Assembly (NCBI GenBank): GCA_036873755.1
Contig: JAVTVY010018994.1
Location: 1-64,000, forward strand
DNA length: 64,000 nt
Source of the DNA: Hanleya hanleyi
Taxonomy: Eukaryota > Mollusca > Polyplacophora > Lepidopleurida > Hanleyidae
Reading direction: 5' to 3'
Shown here piece by piece: positions 1 to 11,440 of this stretch (the first letter of the stretch is position 1; every line of letters begins with the position of its first letter). The notes beneath the pieces were generated by a model. The model saw only the letters and a program-made list of their open reading frames with translations. It had not been told where the DNA came from and did not search any database. The position numbers and the translations under genes are program-made.

Positions 1-366
1 CGTATGAACCCATGTACTTAAAGATCCTCATGGTACTCATATGAACAGTCACAATCAAAGCGTGACTGAGATACATCTTTTTTTTAGATGACGACTCTAT
101 AACGAATATTATGGATTAAGAATAATGATCAGCGATACGGATTTGATATTTTTGGAACATCATGATGTCTTGCCGGCATCATTGAAAACTGTTCACCGCT
201 TCTCTCTTGCAGGAAACAAGCCTATGTTTATGTATACTATGATTGTCTTTTTGAATTTGGTGCTAATACTGTTATATGGAATATGGAATAGGTCTGGATT
301 ATGGACGCGGATATTCTCTAATGGACGACGGCTGGATTATGAATGACGGACTAGACGCTTGTAATT
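1..366 (+). mobile_element. 3' end of a Penelope-like retroelement, family A (copy a)
   Basis: This is the 3' untranslated tail of the reverse-transcriptase element seen best at 59,650-61,140. It ends in CTAGACGCTTGTAATT, the same terminus as the copies at 34,819 and 59,650. The copy enters from the left edge of the window, so its 5' extent is unknown. A 73-residue reading frame at 125-346 lies inside the tail and is partly kept in the minus-strand copy at 34.8-35.0 kb. That may reflect recent common descent rather than coding. Assignment to the Penelope-like group comes from the RT in other copies. Confidence 0.75.
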
Positions 367-2200
367 CGAAGTGGAACTTATACTTTCTAGGTATATGGTC
401 CCGCCTGGGATTTTTTTTTACTTTAATTTAATAAATGGTATGTTCTGATGCATTTTGATGGAATATTTTGTCATCAAAGAAATTTTACTGAGTGATATAT
501 GTGAAGATACTCCAGCGGAAATCACTTTCATTTTCCTATTGTGTTCAGGGTATTTTTTTAAATCTAGATGTAAAATTGTGCTTTCTGGTGCATTTTGACA
601 GTATATTGTCAAAAAGTCAAAAATGTTCGATCCAGAAGTCAGACCCGACTCTCATGTTTTGGATCGATTGCATGGGCCTGTCCATTTTACAAGATTAGAA
701 TCAAGACTCTTTCAACAGTCCTTTTTTAAAGAAGTTCATACGATTTATGCCGACGACACTCACAGAAAATGGTCGCAAAAAGCAGTGTTCTAGTGCATTC
801 GTATAGCAGGATTATGGCATAACATTTTTCATTCTCTCCAAAACCCATTGAAACTATAGTATAGTGTTGTGTTTTTCTGCTTAAATTTTTGGGGGACTTC
901 AAACATCAGGATAGCATTTCAATTGAATTTAATGTTTAAAGTTTTCAGCGGGCTTCCACAGTGTTTGTGTGATCCTTCTCAAAACTTCTACCAAGGTGTA
1001 TAACTTGAAAAATCGAATTTAAGTCAATCCTGTAGGACAGTATTGCTCAGTCATTTGGAATAGAGGGATACGCTAGATCGAAGTATACCTAAGTGAGAAC
1101 TGAACAAAATCATTGCCTTTGCAGGTTGACACTTTTATCATAAACTGTTGATTGACATATTTATTGCTATTTATTTTTCCTTTCTTTCTTTCCTCATATC
1201 ATACACTGGTTATGTGGACAACATTCAAAGTCAACTTGATTGTCGGAAATTATAATCTTTAAATTGAACATAAATTTTGCTAGTTTGTCATATACATGTC
1301 TAAATAAGAATCACATAGTTTCAAAATAGAAACTGAATTATATATGAATTGTATTTTTGAATGTTTGCATTATTTTATCTAGCTTGGATACTATTATAGT
1401 TTCAATATGGCATTTAATTCAATTCAATTGTTTATTGTACGACTCAATACAGGATATGAGTATGGCAAAATACAAGTTAACAAACTAATCTAAGAACATG
1501 TAGTAATAAGAACTGGTTATTACTGGTGAATTACATGTACATTTTCTGAGTTTTAAAAGTGAAATTTGTAGCATCAGTGTTCCAAATTATCAACCAAGAT
1601 ACCGGTACTCTATTTAAAAGGAAATTGAATATCATTATGGCATACTTGTATTTATTGTCTAATCAATTTAGTCAAAACAATATAAACCTACGAAGCTCAA
1701 AAGTGGCTCTTAAGTTTACTTTAAATTGTATATAAACAACGTGCATGCAAGTTTGCAGACCTGAATATTGCTACCTCTTCACATGTCTGTACTCCCATCT
1801 TCAACATGATCAATGTTTATCCTGTTAATAGGATTTATATGCCTGTTGATATTCTAGGCAGAAATGTTGTCATATAGCCTTCGTAAAGTTCAAATATCTT
1901 AACATTAATTAACATATCACAGGAAACAAACGATTATTAAAAATACTTAAATAGCAAAATGATTGTCACTTGACAACTTACATTTAGCATGGGCTGTCTT
2001 GAAATGCAGACCAACATGAGTCTTAGTGTTGAGCAGTATTTAACAGGTTTGAAGGCAGACTCAGGATATGGCTCAAGTTTTATGTTAACCAGGTCCTGTA
2101 TCTCTATGATGGCCTAGATAACAATCTTGACCAGGTCAAGTAAATCACCACAGGGCTGCACCAGCTGACCTGCATAGCTGGTGTGAAATGTATTGGGTCT
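367..2200. other. AT-rich non-coding stretch, nothing recognised
   Basis: No long reading frame, tRNA-like fold or terminal inverted repeat was found. It is AT-rich with scattered homopolymers. Confidence 0.5.
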
Positions 2201-2219
2201 GTACAATTTGGAGATATAT

Positions 2220-3620
2220 ACTCCGACAGTATTTCACCATACTGCCTCCCAGCTATTACTGTAACCATGCTGCAAATGCATGCTGGTGTTATACTGGATT
2301 AACTCAGACATAATCTATCCATGCTGCAATCATGCTGGAACCACTTAGATAAAATAATAGTCATACTGCGTTGCCAGCATATGCTGCAACCATGCTGCTG
2401 TATGGCTGACCTACATGTCCATGTAGCTTTCACATGATATGAATGAACTATTGCCCTGGTTATTCTGTACCAATCAGAAATCAGGCCAGCTCACAAGTTT
2501 AGAGCCAGAATTCAAATCAGAATAACTACTAACCAGTACTTTGAACATGGTTGCAGGAAAAACATGGCTTGTAAGATTCTAGGATGTGCCAAAGTACACA
2601 GACAAGAGCTATTTGCATTGTATTATCTTTAAATTCTTACTTGGAAACTTGAAGGTGAGTGCAGTTACAGTTCCCTGCATTTTCATAAACTTCATATTTG
2701 TCTGGAATATATATCCCTTTGTTCCAATGGTCCATCTTGAAGTATTTATTGATGTCTGGATATGTGAAACATGAGATCAAGTACATGGATAGGAAAAAAT
2801 ATATTACACCCCAACATATTTACAAAATATGCCAGAAAACTAAAGTTAGCATTATTATTTGTGCAGACAAATTCAATGGCTTCCACCACCTGTGTCCATG
2901 CAGTGAAGCTATAACATTGTACATGTATCCCATGTTTGTAGGTTATAGTTACCATGCTGGCACCATGCTGCAAAATCCCAGCATGGCTGCAGCATGCATG
3001 CCTCTGTATAGGTTATAGCTACCATACTGGAACCATGCTGTGAAATCCCAGCATGGAAGCAGCATGCCCCCTGCCAGGCTTTAGCTACCATGCTGGAACC
3101 ATGCTGCAGAATTCCAGCATGAATGCAGCATGCCCCTGTGCAATGGCCATACCTACCATACTGCAACCATGCTGTGAAATCGCCCAGCATGGTTGCAGCA
3201 TGCCCCTTATCAGGCTTTAGTTACCATGCTGCAGAATTCCAGCATGAATGCAGCATGCCCCTGTCCAATGGCCATACCTACCATACTGCAACCATGCTGT
3301 GAAATCTCCCAGCATGGTTGCAGCATGACCCTTATCGGGCTTTAGTTACCATGCTGGAACCATGCTGCAGAATTCCAGCATGAATGCAGCATGCCCCTGT
3401 GCAATGGCCATACCTACCACACTGCAACCATGCTGTGAAATCTCCCAGCATGGTTGCAGCATAATTTAAATAATTGAAACATGCTGCAAGCATGCTGCAG
3501 CCAGGTTGAGCTTAGTGGGGTATTCTCCAGCATGGCTGCAGCATGTACTGTGACCATGCTGGCACCATGCTGATAATTCATGCTGGGAACATACTGGAAC
3601 CATGCTGGAAATGCGCTGCA
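2220..3620. repeat. GCATGCTG-rich tandem array
   Basis: The words CATGCTGCAACCATGCTG and CCAGCATGGTTGCAGCATG recur many times. From about 2,940 they form a regular array. The landmark AATTCCAGCATGAATGCAGC starts near 3,111, 3,235 and 3,371, giving periods of about 124 and 136 bp, each made of two similar halves of about 65 bp. The 2.2-2.45 kb part is looser. Each half contains inverted words (CAGCATG and CATGCTG), so single strands could fold into stem-loops. Short reading frames here are by-products of the repeat. Confidence 0.85.
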
Positions 3621-3639
3621 AATCTGTAAGGGGGATACA

Positions 3640-3800
3640 GCCTTCCAAGATTATAGCAACAAATTCGGTAAGTTCTCTTCCCAAGTTCCAAGTTCCAGCT
3701 CCGTAGTTCCAAGCTCCAGTTCCCCCAAGCTTCCCTTTTGAAGTTTCAAGCTCCAGTTTCCCCAAAAGCTACAGTTCAAAAGCTTCCAGACTCAAGTACT
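3640..3800. repeat. low-complexity AGTTCCAAG block, inverted partner at 6,775-6,935
   Basis: Built from short words such as AAGTTCCAAGTTCCAGCTCC. The reverse-complement style (GGAGCTTGGAA, GGAACTTGGGAC) appears at 6,775-6,935, so the two blocks form a loose inverted pair about 3 kb apart. Whether this bounds an old element cannot be told by eye. Confidence 0.6.
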
Positions 3801-3809
3801 CCCAGATAA

Positions 3810-5200
3810 AAAGGTTTGAGGGGTAATAAATGACCAGCTCCATGGTTTTAGGAAGATCGCTACCGGTACTATTCAACATCTAGTACTAAACCTCTCGTAA
3901 TACAGGGCATTTCTCCTAATAATATTTCAGTACAATATTTGTATATGTTTCGGTAAATTTTTAGCATCGACGAATCTTTTTTTTTGTACCGGTGATTACC
4001 GTTCGGCGGTAAGTGTGCATAGAAATTGAGGCAAGCAGAACATTTTGATCTATCATATACAATTGGCAATATTTGATGCTGACAGTCCACAATGTAAACT
4101 CGAAGAAAAATAAGATGGATTAAAACAGTTATTAAACCTCACACACATTTCTTTGTAAACGTCGCATATCCGCTGAAAGTTGACATGATCATTTGCCCCT
4201 GAAAACTTAAAATGACTCGAATATAAATTTTTCAGCTCTCAATGCTGGTATACAGAAATGATAATTAAATCATACAAACCTGGAGTCGGAATCCATCTCT
4301 TATGTTTCCTCTTGTTAGCCTTTGCTATACCCTTCATACATCTGCAACATCCCTGGTGTTCAGTTCCAGTGTAATTTCAGAAAATGAAGCCTTTTGATGA
4401 TTCACGGATAATCAAACTACTGCACCTTTCCCTGGATTCAGTCAGAAATCAGCCTTATCCTGTTTATAAGCAATTTTATTACATCCCTATCTCCAGTCCA
4501 TTCTGATGAGTCAAATTCCATTATTTGATTTAGATAATTCCTGTCCAGAGTCTACCTCTCAGGGATTCCCCACCTGCACTGTCATATATCCGTCACTATT
4601 ACGCAATCAAAGTTGTGTTGTGTCTATATTCTGGATTATCACTTTGTTTCATGTGCAGCGATTTAGATACCTGGCAGTCTTTGACTTATCTTATGTACAT
4701 ATTCTCACTAGGTCGCCCACAACGTGTGTAAACACGGTAATCTGCTCAAGGAATATAATCAGTTTATTGTAAATGTGTGAAATTCTGATAATACAGGGGC
4801 TCCAATTGTGTGTGTGTTGGGAATGGGGGGGAGGGACGTCAACTTCACGCCTGCCAGAACTACATGGCGTGTTTGTAATCATCACATCAGCCACAAACGG
4901 TAATTAACTATTATGTAATTTTAATGATGCAGTTCGGTTTCACAGAAAGCCATAATCAACGGTTGCAACCACCGATAGGTGGACGTCCATGGCTCTGTAT
5001 AAAACAATTCAAGTTTTCAAAAGTTGACAAATAGAAATACGAAGCTGCGCATCTGAAAACCCCTCGGCACTGGGCGCCAGCCATTCATAATTTATTCAAT
5101 TTGAACCAAGGTGTCAGGAACACCAAGCTGGCAAGTGACAAATATACTGATTATCAAAAATGTTGCAATTAGAAATGACCCCTAAGGTTTCCATCCAATC
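3810..5200. other. non-coding, nothing recognised
   Basis: No supported gene. The short frames have no recognisable motif and show no conservation within the window. Confidence 0.45.
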
Positions 5201-5640
5201 AGAGAAACTAGTATTCATTACATAAGTCTCTTGATGCATCGATGATGTATACCAAGTTTTACTTCGAGCATTTGAACGGTATCAGAGATAAACAGCATTA
5301 ATGATGTCGCATAAATTAAAGATGGCCGTCCATCCTTCTCGCAACTCAGAGGGACTGATATGATTATTCATTCATGCAAGTCTCTTCATACATCGATGCT
5401 GTATACCAAGTTATGTATAGAACACTTAAAATTAAATTGTATCAGAGATATACATCATTGAAGATTTTGCATAAATTAAAGATGGCCACCAAGATTTCCA
5501 CGCATTCAGAGAAACCAGATCTGTCGAGTCATCGCAAGTCGCTTGATGCATCGATAATGTATAACAAATTTTACATTGAGCAGTTGAACGGTATCAGAGA
5601 TAGAGATCATTACTGATTTCGCATAGATTAAAGATGCCCG
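5200..5640. repeat. about 156-bp tandem repeat, three copies
   Basis: The landmark AAGTC(T/G)CTTGATGCATCGAT recurs near 5,224, 5,379 and 5,536. Each time it is followed by GTATACCAAG-like sequence, GTATCAGAGAT, and CATAAATTAAAGATG. The period is therefore about 156 bp. The copies are clearly diverged, so the duplication is old. Confidence 0.75.
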
Positions 5641-6770
5641 CCAGATTCAATAGGGCTCTGGTTCACGAGCATATGGGTGTGCACTGCAAATTTGGTGTGC
5701 CTAGGGTAAGCCGTTCTAAAGATATCTGGGTAACGAGAAAGGTGTGATGGACTGACGGACGGACGTATACATGTATGACGACAATGCAATTTGGCCGAGG
5801 GGTAAAAACTCGAAACAATGCTGACGATTTTATGAATTACATAACTGAGAAATCTTTGAAATGAAACTAACTGCCGTCTTTTCATACATACCTCTAATTT
5901 TGGCTGCTGATGTGCAAGTGAATCGCGGTAATTCGATATATATAGGGTACCTGTATCTAGTGATCAAGGGGGTCAATGCGACAGTCCGAATCATAAGGGG
6001 AACAAGACTGGTATATGATGAATACAAGAAATTTGATGACCGGTCGCATTGTCATGTTTGGAAAAGAAAGTTTAGTCGCGTTATCATCGGCTTATTGCCG
6101 ATGTGTTGACCGAATAGCCCCAGTCAAATCATACCACGATACTACATTTGTTACTGCACACATAGCTCGAAAAGTTCTGTTTCAACAGAATATTTAGCAA
6201 ATCATCCAATTATTTCTGCATAAAGGCATGGTAATGTTCCCCCTCTACTCCTTACTTATTTTCCCTGATCCCCCAGCTATCCTGACGCGTATTCACGGTC
6301 TTCCGACCTCCAAAATTGTAATAAGATGGGCATTTGAATTTGAGAGAGAAGGATGGTCACTTTCTGTGACCTCCTAGCTATCCCGGCGAAGTTTCACAAC
6401 AAAAGAAACAGATCGATTGTAAAATTATAAGACGGAAGTGTGTAATCTAAGTTCCTTTACAGAGGATGGACAGGGCTTTCTTCCATTTAAAGTTATTTTC
6501 CATGGGCGATCTGTGCTATCCTGCAGGATGTTTTCCTTAAAATCTTCTAATTAGAACTTCTAATCTTCAAACTTCTAATCCCCCCCCCCAAAAAAATATT
6601 GATTCCAGTAGGTGTTAGATGCGGCTTATTTTAATCTGTAATCTATAATCAGTAAGCTCCACAACAATTCAAAACATGTGTTGAACAGGCTAGACAGTAA
6701 CATTATAATAAGTAACATTATAAGATTGACAATGGCATATGTGTTATGCCTCTTAAACAACCATATGTGT
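5640..6770. other. non-coding; one weak small ORF
   Basis: A frame of 82 codons on the plus strand (5,861-6,109) begins with a hydrophobic stretch that could pass for a signal peptide. It has no family motif and no partner elsewhere in the window. I do not call it a gene. The rest shows no structure except a short C-run near 6,582. Confidence 0.4.
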
Positions 6771-6774
6771 ATCA

Positions 6775-6935
6775 TATCTGGGAGCTTTGGGTCTGGGAGC
6801 TTTTGAACTGTAGCTTTTGAACTTTGGAGGTGGGGCTTGGGGGAGCTGGAGCTTGGAATTACCGAGCTGGAACTTGGGACTTGGGAACTTGGAACTAGGG
6901 AACTTAGGAAACTTGAAACTTGAACTAGGGTGTCC
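6775..6935. repeat. low-complexity GGAACTTGG block, inverted partner of 3,640-3,800
   Basis: Short direct words (GGGAGCTT, GGAACTTGG, GAACTTGAAACTTG) are repeated with small changes. This is the inverted counterpart of the 3.64-3.80 kb block. Confidence 0.6.
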
Positions 6936-8380
6936 CCTGGTTTAGACCAGTACTGAGGGAGATAATTTAAGTATGGGAGAAATCAGGAGCAAAACTCTTA
7001 TCTATGGGGGATTTAGAACGCTGAATTTGTTTGCGGTGTTATCGTCAAATTTCTTATCTTATCTTCCTTGTTTATTTTCTCGAACTCGTTTTTCACCCGG
7101 GACAATAATTTGCCAGGCTTTTCAATTTTCAGAGAGACTTTCAAGAAATTCGGGTAACATGACGTAGAATCTTGAAAGGTGACAGCTCTTAAAATATCCT
7201 AACGTTAAATGATATCACTTTGATACAGTATCCACTAGCTTTGCTGTATTATATTCTGATTTCATATCGAACCAACTTTCAAATTCACCACTAACAGTAA
7301 CCAGTAGTGAATGAAGAGATGGATGTACCGGTACCTCGGCACTCCATCGTACTGTGAGTATAATAGGCTGATATCACTCGTGCAGCATTCATATATGATT
7401 TTCTGCAAGGCTATGGGAATTATAAACCTCAAGTGTCAATTAAGGTTATTAGTCAGTGCTGCTGCTTTTGACGCCTAATATGTCATCGTCTGGAAAAGAA
7501 AATGAATTGTTGACACACAAAATGAGGTATGGGCAGAGGGAACAATTGCCAGTGTCTCATATGGTAATGACTATTATTACCCATCACAAAAATGAATGGT
7601 GGTTCTAAACTTGGTTCAGAGAGTTTGATTTATATGTGTCATGTTTCTAAATTTATACCTTCATTTCGGTTGATTGTAGTTACCGTACCTAATTTTTAGC
7701 TGATTAACCCCGCTCTTCCATGCTAGTTTGTTCACTATGATTGAAACTGTTTTTCACACAGAATCCAGATTTCATATCTCCGGGGTACAAATGTATCTTC
7801 CCTTTCAAAATAATAATCTGCGTGCTGGATTCTTAACTGCATTGATTTTCAAATATATGTGTACATGAACCAAGCCAGCTGACCCCGCACTGGGAGAGTG
7901 AAACTCATTTGACCAGTGTTTGGCTATAGGTCACCCTGGACAGACAGCTAGGATGTGGTCAGCAAACAACTTGACCTATATCATAAGTCTGCCTGTGAAG
8001 TTTAAATACACTGGTCTGTATTTGAAAGCAGTCCAAACATTAAGTAAGTTGTGTTTCTTAAATGGCTCATGGCAGATCTGTAAATCTAATAATCTTCTCA
8101 ACCTTCTGGGTTCAAAAGTCTCAGCCAAGGCTGAAAACAGGTATAGAAAACTGATATGTTGTGAACTTCAATCTCAATACAATTCCGTGTATACTATTTG
8201 TATAAAATAGATTATGTTCCTTGATAACTTTTCATCTCTCTGCCCATAATAAGCTATGAATAATAACGCAATTGTTGTGTTGAGCTTTCTAACAAACATG
8301 CGCTATTAAAATATATACATGTAAATATAGATATATTATGCATAACTGTCAGATGAGATCGATTAACCAAATTATTCCTG
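6936..8380. other. non-coding, nothing recognised
   Basis: No gene is supported. Two short frames (6,973-7,167 and 7,920-8,210, both plus) have no recognisable domain. Confidence 0.4.
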
Positions 8381-8815
8381 CGAAGTAGGCTCTCATAATT
8401 TTGCAGATTGTCCGGTAATGAGTCAGTCCATCCGAATCCTTTCGTCGGCAAAATAAGAAGAACCGTAGACATTGGAACCTTGATTTTTGGCATGAACGTG
8501 CATTAGGGGTCTGTTACCAGCAATTTTTTAGCTGACGAAGCCTACTTATGTGACCTATAAACCACAAAATTTTGAGAGGATTTCAGGTTATTTCTAGATA
8601 GAGGACCCCCAAGTCATCTCTCGACCGTCTGTATTTCTGGACAGAGGGCTCCGAAGTCATCTCTCGACCGTCTACCATATTCCTACGAACCGTTGACATT
8701 ATAACCTTGATTTTTGACATGAACGTGCATTAGGGACTGTTACCAGCAGGTTCTGAGCTGATATACTTTTGATGAAAATTTGACCTACTTAGGTGACCTA
8801 TAAACCCCAAAATTG
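8380..8815 (-). repeat. partial, diverged copies of repeat X
   Basis: The segments around 8,380-8,540 and 8,640-8,815 match, in reverse orientation, the right half of repeat X (13,860-14,080). Shared words include TTGGCATGAACGTGCATTAG and a GAATCCTTTCGTC/GACGAAAGGATTC stretch. The two pieces are similar to each other, so this is an internally duplicated or nested fragment. Confidence 0.65.
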
Positions 8816-9603
8816 ACAGAAACATGTCTTAGGTCAAGGTACACTGCCAAAAATAGGGTACTTATTAAAGTTTATGAAACTTATTTCAAGATATTTTTTC
8901 TTAAAACTAGAAAATTTTAAGAAAACTTATCTCAATAATTGTCAGTGATTGAAAATTTTCTTATTTTTTTCTTATTTTAAGAAAAATTAACTCATTTGAG
9001 ATATTATTGAGCAAATTGTGCCTTGTTCCAAGAAATAATATCTTATATAAGATTTCCTTTATCAGGTTTTATCTTATTATAAGATTTTTTTACTTTAATA
9101 AGTGTTTTGTCAGACAATTTTTCTTAAATAAGTTTATTGGTAGACCATGTTGAGATAATAGTTTCTTAGCTTAGTATTAAAATATTTATTTCAAGTAATA
9201 TTTTCTTAAACAAAACTATGTCTGTGGTCTGCATGCATGTTTGAAAAGCCAAGCATATATCCATCCAAGAATGATTTCATGCATGGCATATAATATGTCC
9301 ATGCCTTAAAAGACTGAAAGATGGTACACCGGGTCCAAATGAAAAGTTGTTTGGGTAACATGACTGGCCCACCATAAAACCCTATTATGCTCATATATCC
9401 AAAACTTTGTTGTTACCTTCCCAAATATAATGATAGTCATGTGCAATACAGCTTTCTTTATCATGTTGGAGAAAAGCTCTCTCTAGAAATGGAGGTAAAA
9501 AAGATAGTTTTTGTTTAATCTTCTGATTGATTCTTCATAGAATTCCAAAACTTCTACATATCCGCATTGGACTGTGTCAATTAAAACAAGCAAATTGTTG
9601 TCA

Positions 9604-9830
9604 GCCAAAAATAGGGTACTTAAATAAGTTTTTTTCACCTCAATTCTAGATAAATTACATTAAAACAAGAAAATTTCAATAAATATTTTCTTTGTTTGTT
9701 CCATTTTGTCAGATTTATCTTATTTTAAGAAAAATGATCTCAAATATGATTGCATTTTACTAGATATATCTTGTTATAAGAAAAATTATCTTGACTAATA
9801 TGTTTTTTTGTGATTTGTCTCCTTAAAATG
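9604..9830 (+). repeat. internal terminal-like block of the TA element
   Basis: GCCAAAAATAGGGTACTTAAATAAG and the following AAGAAAA-rich bases resemble the left end at 8,848. This suggests an end duplication or a smaller nested relative whose CACTG tip is lost. Confidence 0.6.
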
Positions 9831-10253
9831 TAAGATCGTGAATTGAGCGGAAACGGATCGCTACACTAATAGTATGAACCTGTGGTTTCCTGACAGAAAT
9901 TAATCATTATCAATTTGTAAGAGTTACTGTTACAATTTGCCTAAGATATACTTGAAATTATATCTTCTACTTGAGTGAGGAACATATATTTGTAATTTAG
10001 TAAGTCCACCTCCATGTGCGGTTATGGTTTTCATATGGGTTCAGGGATTTGATTCTGCCATTTTCAACTGAAAATTTCATGTTGTTGCACAGTTGGTATC
10101 CAGGTACTTTATTGAGGAAACTCAACTGCATGCGCCTCTCATTGGATCATTCTACAGGTGGATGAGAGTAGTGTGTTGTTCAATGTGTTCAATGAACTGA
10201 GCGAAAACGTCAAAAATGAGATTTGCTTTCTTTGGGAGTGAATTTACAGATAT

Positions 10254-10255
<2 letters not shown>

Positions 10256-10287
<32 letters not shown>
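10256..10287. repeat. (ACA)n microsatellite
   Basis: About ten perfect ACA/AAC triplets. The minus-strand frame across it encodes a poly-cysteine run and is an artefact. Confidence 0.95.
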
Positions 10288-11094
10288 ACTGGGAAACATA
10301 AACTAACTTCTGCTGGTGAAAGTGTGGATCTGCAGATCTGTTTTTTCATTTTTGTCTACCTGAACACAGTCAATTAGAAAGTAAGTTTAAGACTGTTACA
10401 TTGATTTCGAAGCAAACGCGAAAAAATATATGTATAAAAAGCAAAGATACAAACTCGACCTCCCATGTGCACAGCAAGTATTTTGGTGTTGAATATTCGT
10501 TATACCTGTCAGCTAGGCATGCAAATCAAAGTCATTGCATCAAGCCAGTGACTGCAGTCTATTCAGGAAACATGTTTTTGAAATGTAAATTAGTGGCAGG
10601 TTGCCTCTGACAATCTTGACTGGCAGGAACTTTTGGGGCTTTGAGTATTCGCATAAAATTTGGGATCTGGATTCTACATGGTTTGCAGTGAATTGATTCC
10701 TCCATTCCCTGGTTCTTTGCTTCAGCTTTGGAAGAATATTTTTATATGAACTTGGTTGTATGCTTTAGCTTGCAAGACCTTGCAACCCTGTCTGTGACTA
10801 AACATTGGGACTTTCTCCACCACAAGCATTTTCTAACTTTTGAGAATTATCCATCATATCTTTGGTGTTCGGCCGTTTTACATGGTTTCAATTATATCAG
10901 TCTCTTATCATATTATACAACTTCGACATGGGCGAGAAATTTTATGCAAATATATTCTAGTATTACTGCTATAAATGGAAAGAAATACTTGTCGAGGTGA
11001 GGTTTTAAGGATGCATGCCAGAACAAAGGCCTTAAAATATTTGAAATAAGTTTTTTATTTATCTGTTTTACATATATGACTTTTGCCCTTCAAT

Positions 11095-11155
11095 TGCATG
11101 ATGATGGGTTGAAAGTGACATTAAATTCTATTCACTCAGTCACACTTCAATTGCA
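11095..11155 (+). repeat. SINE 3' tail fragment
   Basis: GGGTTGAAAGTGACATTAAAT followed by ATTCACTCAGTCACAC matches the 3' tail of the 5S-derived SINE seen at 52.1 kb. The head is missing. Confidence 0.5.
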
Positions 11156-11304
11156 TGACATTATTTTGATAATGTTTTTATATGCTAACTGTAACAAGCA
11201 TATATTCATGTTCAGTTTTTGGCAGTAATTTGATATAAAAAAAACATTAGTTAAAAACGTTAATTGATCATATTTTTGCTACAAAAGAAAGTATCTGTGG
11301 AAAA

Positions 11305-11440
11305 GAGTATATAACTAGAGCCTTAGGCACTGAAACGGGGCTATTTAAATGTAAAATAGGCTGTTGGAATATTTCCACTAACTCTTTGATGTTCAGTTCC
11401 ATGGTGAAAAGCCATACAATTTGTAGTCTCACATATTTCT
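11305..11440. repeat. dispersed repeat, inverted partner at 54,745-54,860
   Basis: AGAGCCTTAGGCACTGAAAC and TGTTGGAATATTTCCACTAA reappear in reverse complement at 54.75-54.86 kb. Nature unknown. Confidence 0.6.

Noticed and set aside
125..346. 73-codon frame in the Penelope-like tail as a real gene
   Set aside because: It starts after the RT stop, is interrupted in other copies (59.8 and 52.4 kb), and has no domain.
10152..10349. 65-codon frame with a poly-cysteine run
   Set aside because: Antisense reading of the (ACA)n microsatellite.
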